Source: an uncultured Lachnospiraceae bacterium
GTDB lineage: Bacteria > Bacillota > Clostridia > Lachnospirales > Lachnospiraceae
Reading direction: 5' to 3'
Assembly: GCA_902797705.1 (NCBI GenBank)
Contig: CADBTX010000099.1
Span: 1 to 5,669 of the forward strand
Length of the DNA: 5,669 nucleotides
The notes below the pieces were generated by a model that worked only from the letters and a program-made list of their open reading frames with translations, ran no database searches and was not told where the DNA came from. Numbering within the stretch: position 1 is the stretch's first letter; every line of letters begins with the position of its first letter. Positions 4,251 through 5,669 of the stretch are shown one piece after another. The position numbers were made by a program, and so were the translations under genes.

Positions 4251-5669
4251 ATGACCTGGAATATTGATTTCAGCCTGGCTTCACTCTTTGTCCTGGCTGT
4301 ATTGCTTACTTATAATATCACAAGGTACGAGCTTCCGCTCCGCAAGAATTTCATCTTTAATTCCCTGCTTATCACCATAACCACGGTAGATCTCCTTGAT
4401 GTATTCTCAACTTTTACGGAAATACATCCGGGGCAGTTTTCTCCCGGGCTCTCCTACGCACTTGTTCTGCTCTATCATGCAGTGATCTTTATGGTGCCCA
4501 TTTATTTCTGCAACATGGTCATTTCCCTTTGCGGAAAGCTGGGACTGTCAAGCCCGGAAAAAAAGGTGGGAACATTTTTCACCTTCATTTTTTCTGAGCT
4601 CCTTATCCTGACCAATCCCCTTACGGGTGTGGTCTTCTCCTATGATGTGGAGAAGGGATATCAGGCTGGTCCGGGATTTGTATTCCTCTTTATCCTCGGA
4701 GCCGCGATCCTTATATTTAGCTGCTTCTACATAGCCAGGTTCAAACACGCCACCAGACCGGAGCAGAGAGTCGCCATATATATCTTCACCATCATTACCT
4801 TTATCTCTGTCTTTCTACAGGCGTTCCTGTTTCCCAGAATTCCCATCACCTGCTTTGGTTTCACGATCTCTGTTCTGATAATGTATATCTCATCCCAGGA
4901 TCTGTATTCCCATGTGGATCAGCGCACCCTGCTTTTTTCCAAGGAGGGACTGGATACATTCCAGAGGGAGCTCTTCCGGGAGGGAAAAAAGAGTTCCTTA
5001 TTCTGCTTTACCTTTGCAAACTATGATGTGATAAAGAGCACCTACGGAGACGAGATCATGCTCCCCTGTCTCCGCAGCATGGCCTCCTTCATCCGCACTG
5101 AAATATGCAAAAAGGATATACTCCCCTTTTACATCCACAACGGACGATTCCTTCTAATGAAGGTGGGACATTACGATTTCACGGAAGAAAAGATGAAGAT
5201 CGATGAGCGTTTCCGCCATCCCTGGATCATCTCGGATGTCAACTTCCAGTTTTCACCGGCCTATGCCTATATCTCACCGGATCTGAAGATGTCCAGGATG
5301 CTGGAGGTTCACTCCATCATCGAAAAGGCCCTTAATGAAGCATTCAAGAACGGCGCTTTTTCCTATATTGCCATAGATGAAGAGATCCTGAATGATACCA
5401 GGCATGAGATAAAGATAAGACAGGCTCTGGACAAAGCCATTGATGAGGATGCACTGGAGGTATGGTTCCAGCCCATCTTCAGTTCCAGGGCTAACCGTAT
5501 CACCTCCGCCGAAGCGCTGGTAAGGATAAATGATGAGGAGCTCGGTCTCATTTATCCCGATGAATTCATTCATACCGCAGAGGCCAACGGCAGCATCATG
5601 AAGCTCGGACGCCAGGTTTACCAGAAGGTCTGCGAATATATCGCAACCCACGATATCCGAAAGTACGGA
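4251..5669 (+). CDS. Membrane-bound degenerate-GGDEF/EAL protein, 3'-truncated by the window
   Basis: An open frame from ATG 4251 runs without a stop to the last base, giving 473 residues of a longer protein. The first ~213 residues form about seven membrane segments (roughly 5-22, 35-55, 68-97, 106-125, 141-162, 174-213 as two). Residues ~220-370 resemble a GGDEF domain (FTFANYDVIKSTYGDEIMLPCLRSMASFIR), but the signature position reads IHNGRF (295-300), so diguanylate cyclase activity is unlikely. An EAL domain begins with EVWFQPIF (403-410) and has the signature EAL at 421-423, suggesting a c-di-GMP phosphodiesterase; the other metal and catalytic residues lie beyond the window. An in-frame TGA at 4230-4232 and no other upstream ATG fix the start, though the ribosome site is weak. 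It is divergent from mnmA. It could instead be an inactive c-di-GMP receptor. Confidence 0.9.
   Translation, partial: MTWNIDFSLASLFVLAVLLTYNITRYELPLRKNFIFNSLLITITTVDLLDVFSTFTEIHPGQFSPGLSYALVLLYHAVIFMVPIYFCNMVISLCGKLGLSSPEKKVGTFFTFIFSELLILTNPLTGVVFSYDVEKGYQAGPGFVFLFILGAAILIFSCFYIARFKHATRPEQRVAIYIFTIITFISVFLQAFLFPRIPITCFGFTISVLIMYISSQDLYSHVDQRTLLFSKEGLDTFQRELFREGKKSSLFCFTFANYDVIKSTYGDEIMLPCLRSMASFIRTEICKKDILPFYIHNGRFLLMKVGHYDFTEEKMKIDERFRHPWIISDVNFQFSPAYAYISPDLKMSRMLEVHSIIEKALNEAFKNGAFSYIAIDEEILNDTRHEIKIRQALDKAIDEDALEVWFQPIFSSRANRITSAEALVRINDEELGLIYPDEFIHTAEANGSIMKLGRQVYQKVCEYIATHDIRKYG

Noticed and set aside
5274..5651. 125-codon minus-strand open frame
   Set aside because: Lies entirely within the EAL-domain gene, whose + frame has clear motifs; no supporting ribosome site or domain.

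Overview
The window looks like a piece of a Clostridia chromosome, most likely Lachnospiraceae (Butyrivibrio/Roseburia-like). This is inferred from an AgrC-like GHKL kinase, a clostridial-type MnmA with CCS and PNPCxxCN motifs, a membrane-bound degenerate-GGDEF/EAL protein, strong AGGAGG-type ribosome binding sites and short CCCTCATC...GTCAGC...GGGGGAAGGC palindromic repeats. No rRNA, tRNA, transposase, integrase, phage gene or CRISPR array is visible.

Layout: (1) 1-383 has no gene. It holds an array of 64-bp tandem repeats, each with an internal hairpin, then the presumed promoter of the kinase gene. (2) 384-1715 (+) is a seven-TM GHKL sensor histidine kinase with no response regulator in view. 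(3) 1716-2129 is non-coding. It holds three decaying two-hairpin palindromic repeats, then a pair of 12-bp direct repeats set 20 bp apart just upstream of a promoter with a perfect TATAAT, then a structured leader of about 110 nt. (4) 2130-2669 (+) is a very acidic lipoprotein and 2751-2966 (+) a small TM2-domain membrane protein, probably one transcript. (5) 2967-3045 carries another copy of the palindromic repeat, between convergent genes. (6) 3023-4105 (-) is mnmA (tRNA 2-thiouridylase), whose stop codon lies inside that repeat. (7) 4106-4250 is a divergent promoter region with two overlapping antiparallel promoters. (8) 4251 to the window end (+) is the N-terminal 473 residues of a membrane-bound degenerate-GGDEF/EAL protein, cut off by the window edge.

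Working hypothesis: the kinase, acting through a LytTR-type response regulator encoded elsewhere, controls the lipoprotein/TM2 pair through the direct repeats. The kinase and lipoprotein would be a small cell-envelope sensing module. mnmA and the c-di-GMP gene are housekeeping/signalling neighbours with no obvious functional link. The regulatory link is inference; the repeats, promoter elements and domain motifs are read directly from the sequence.
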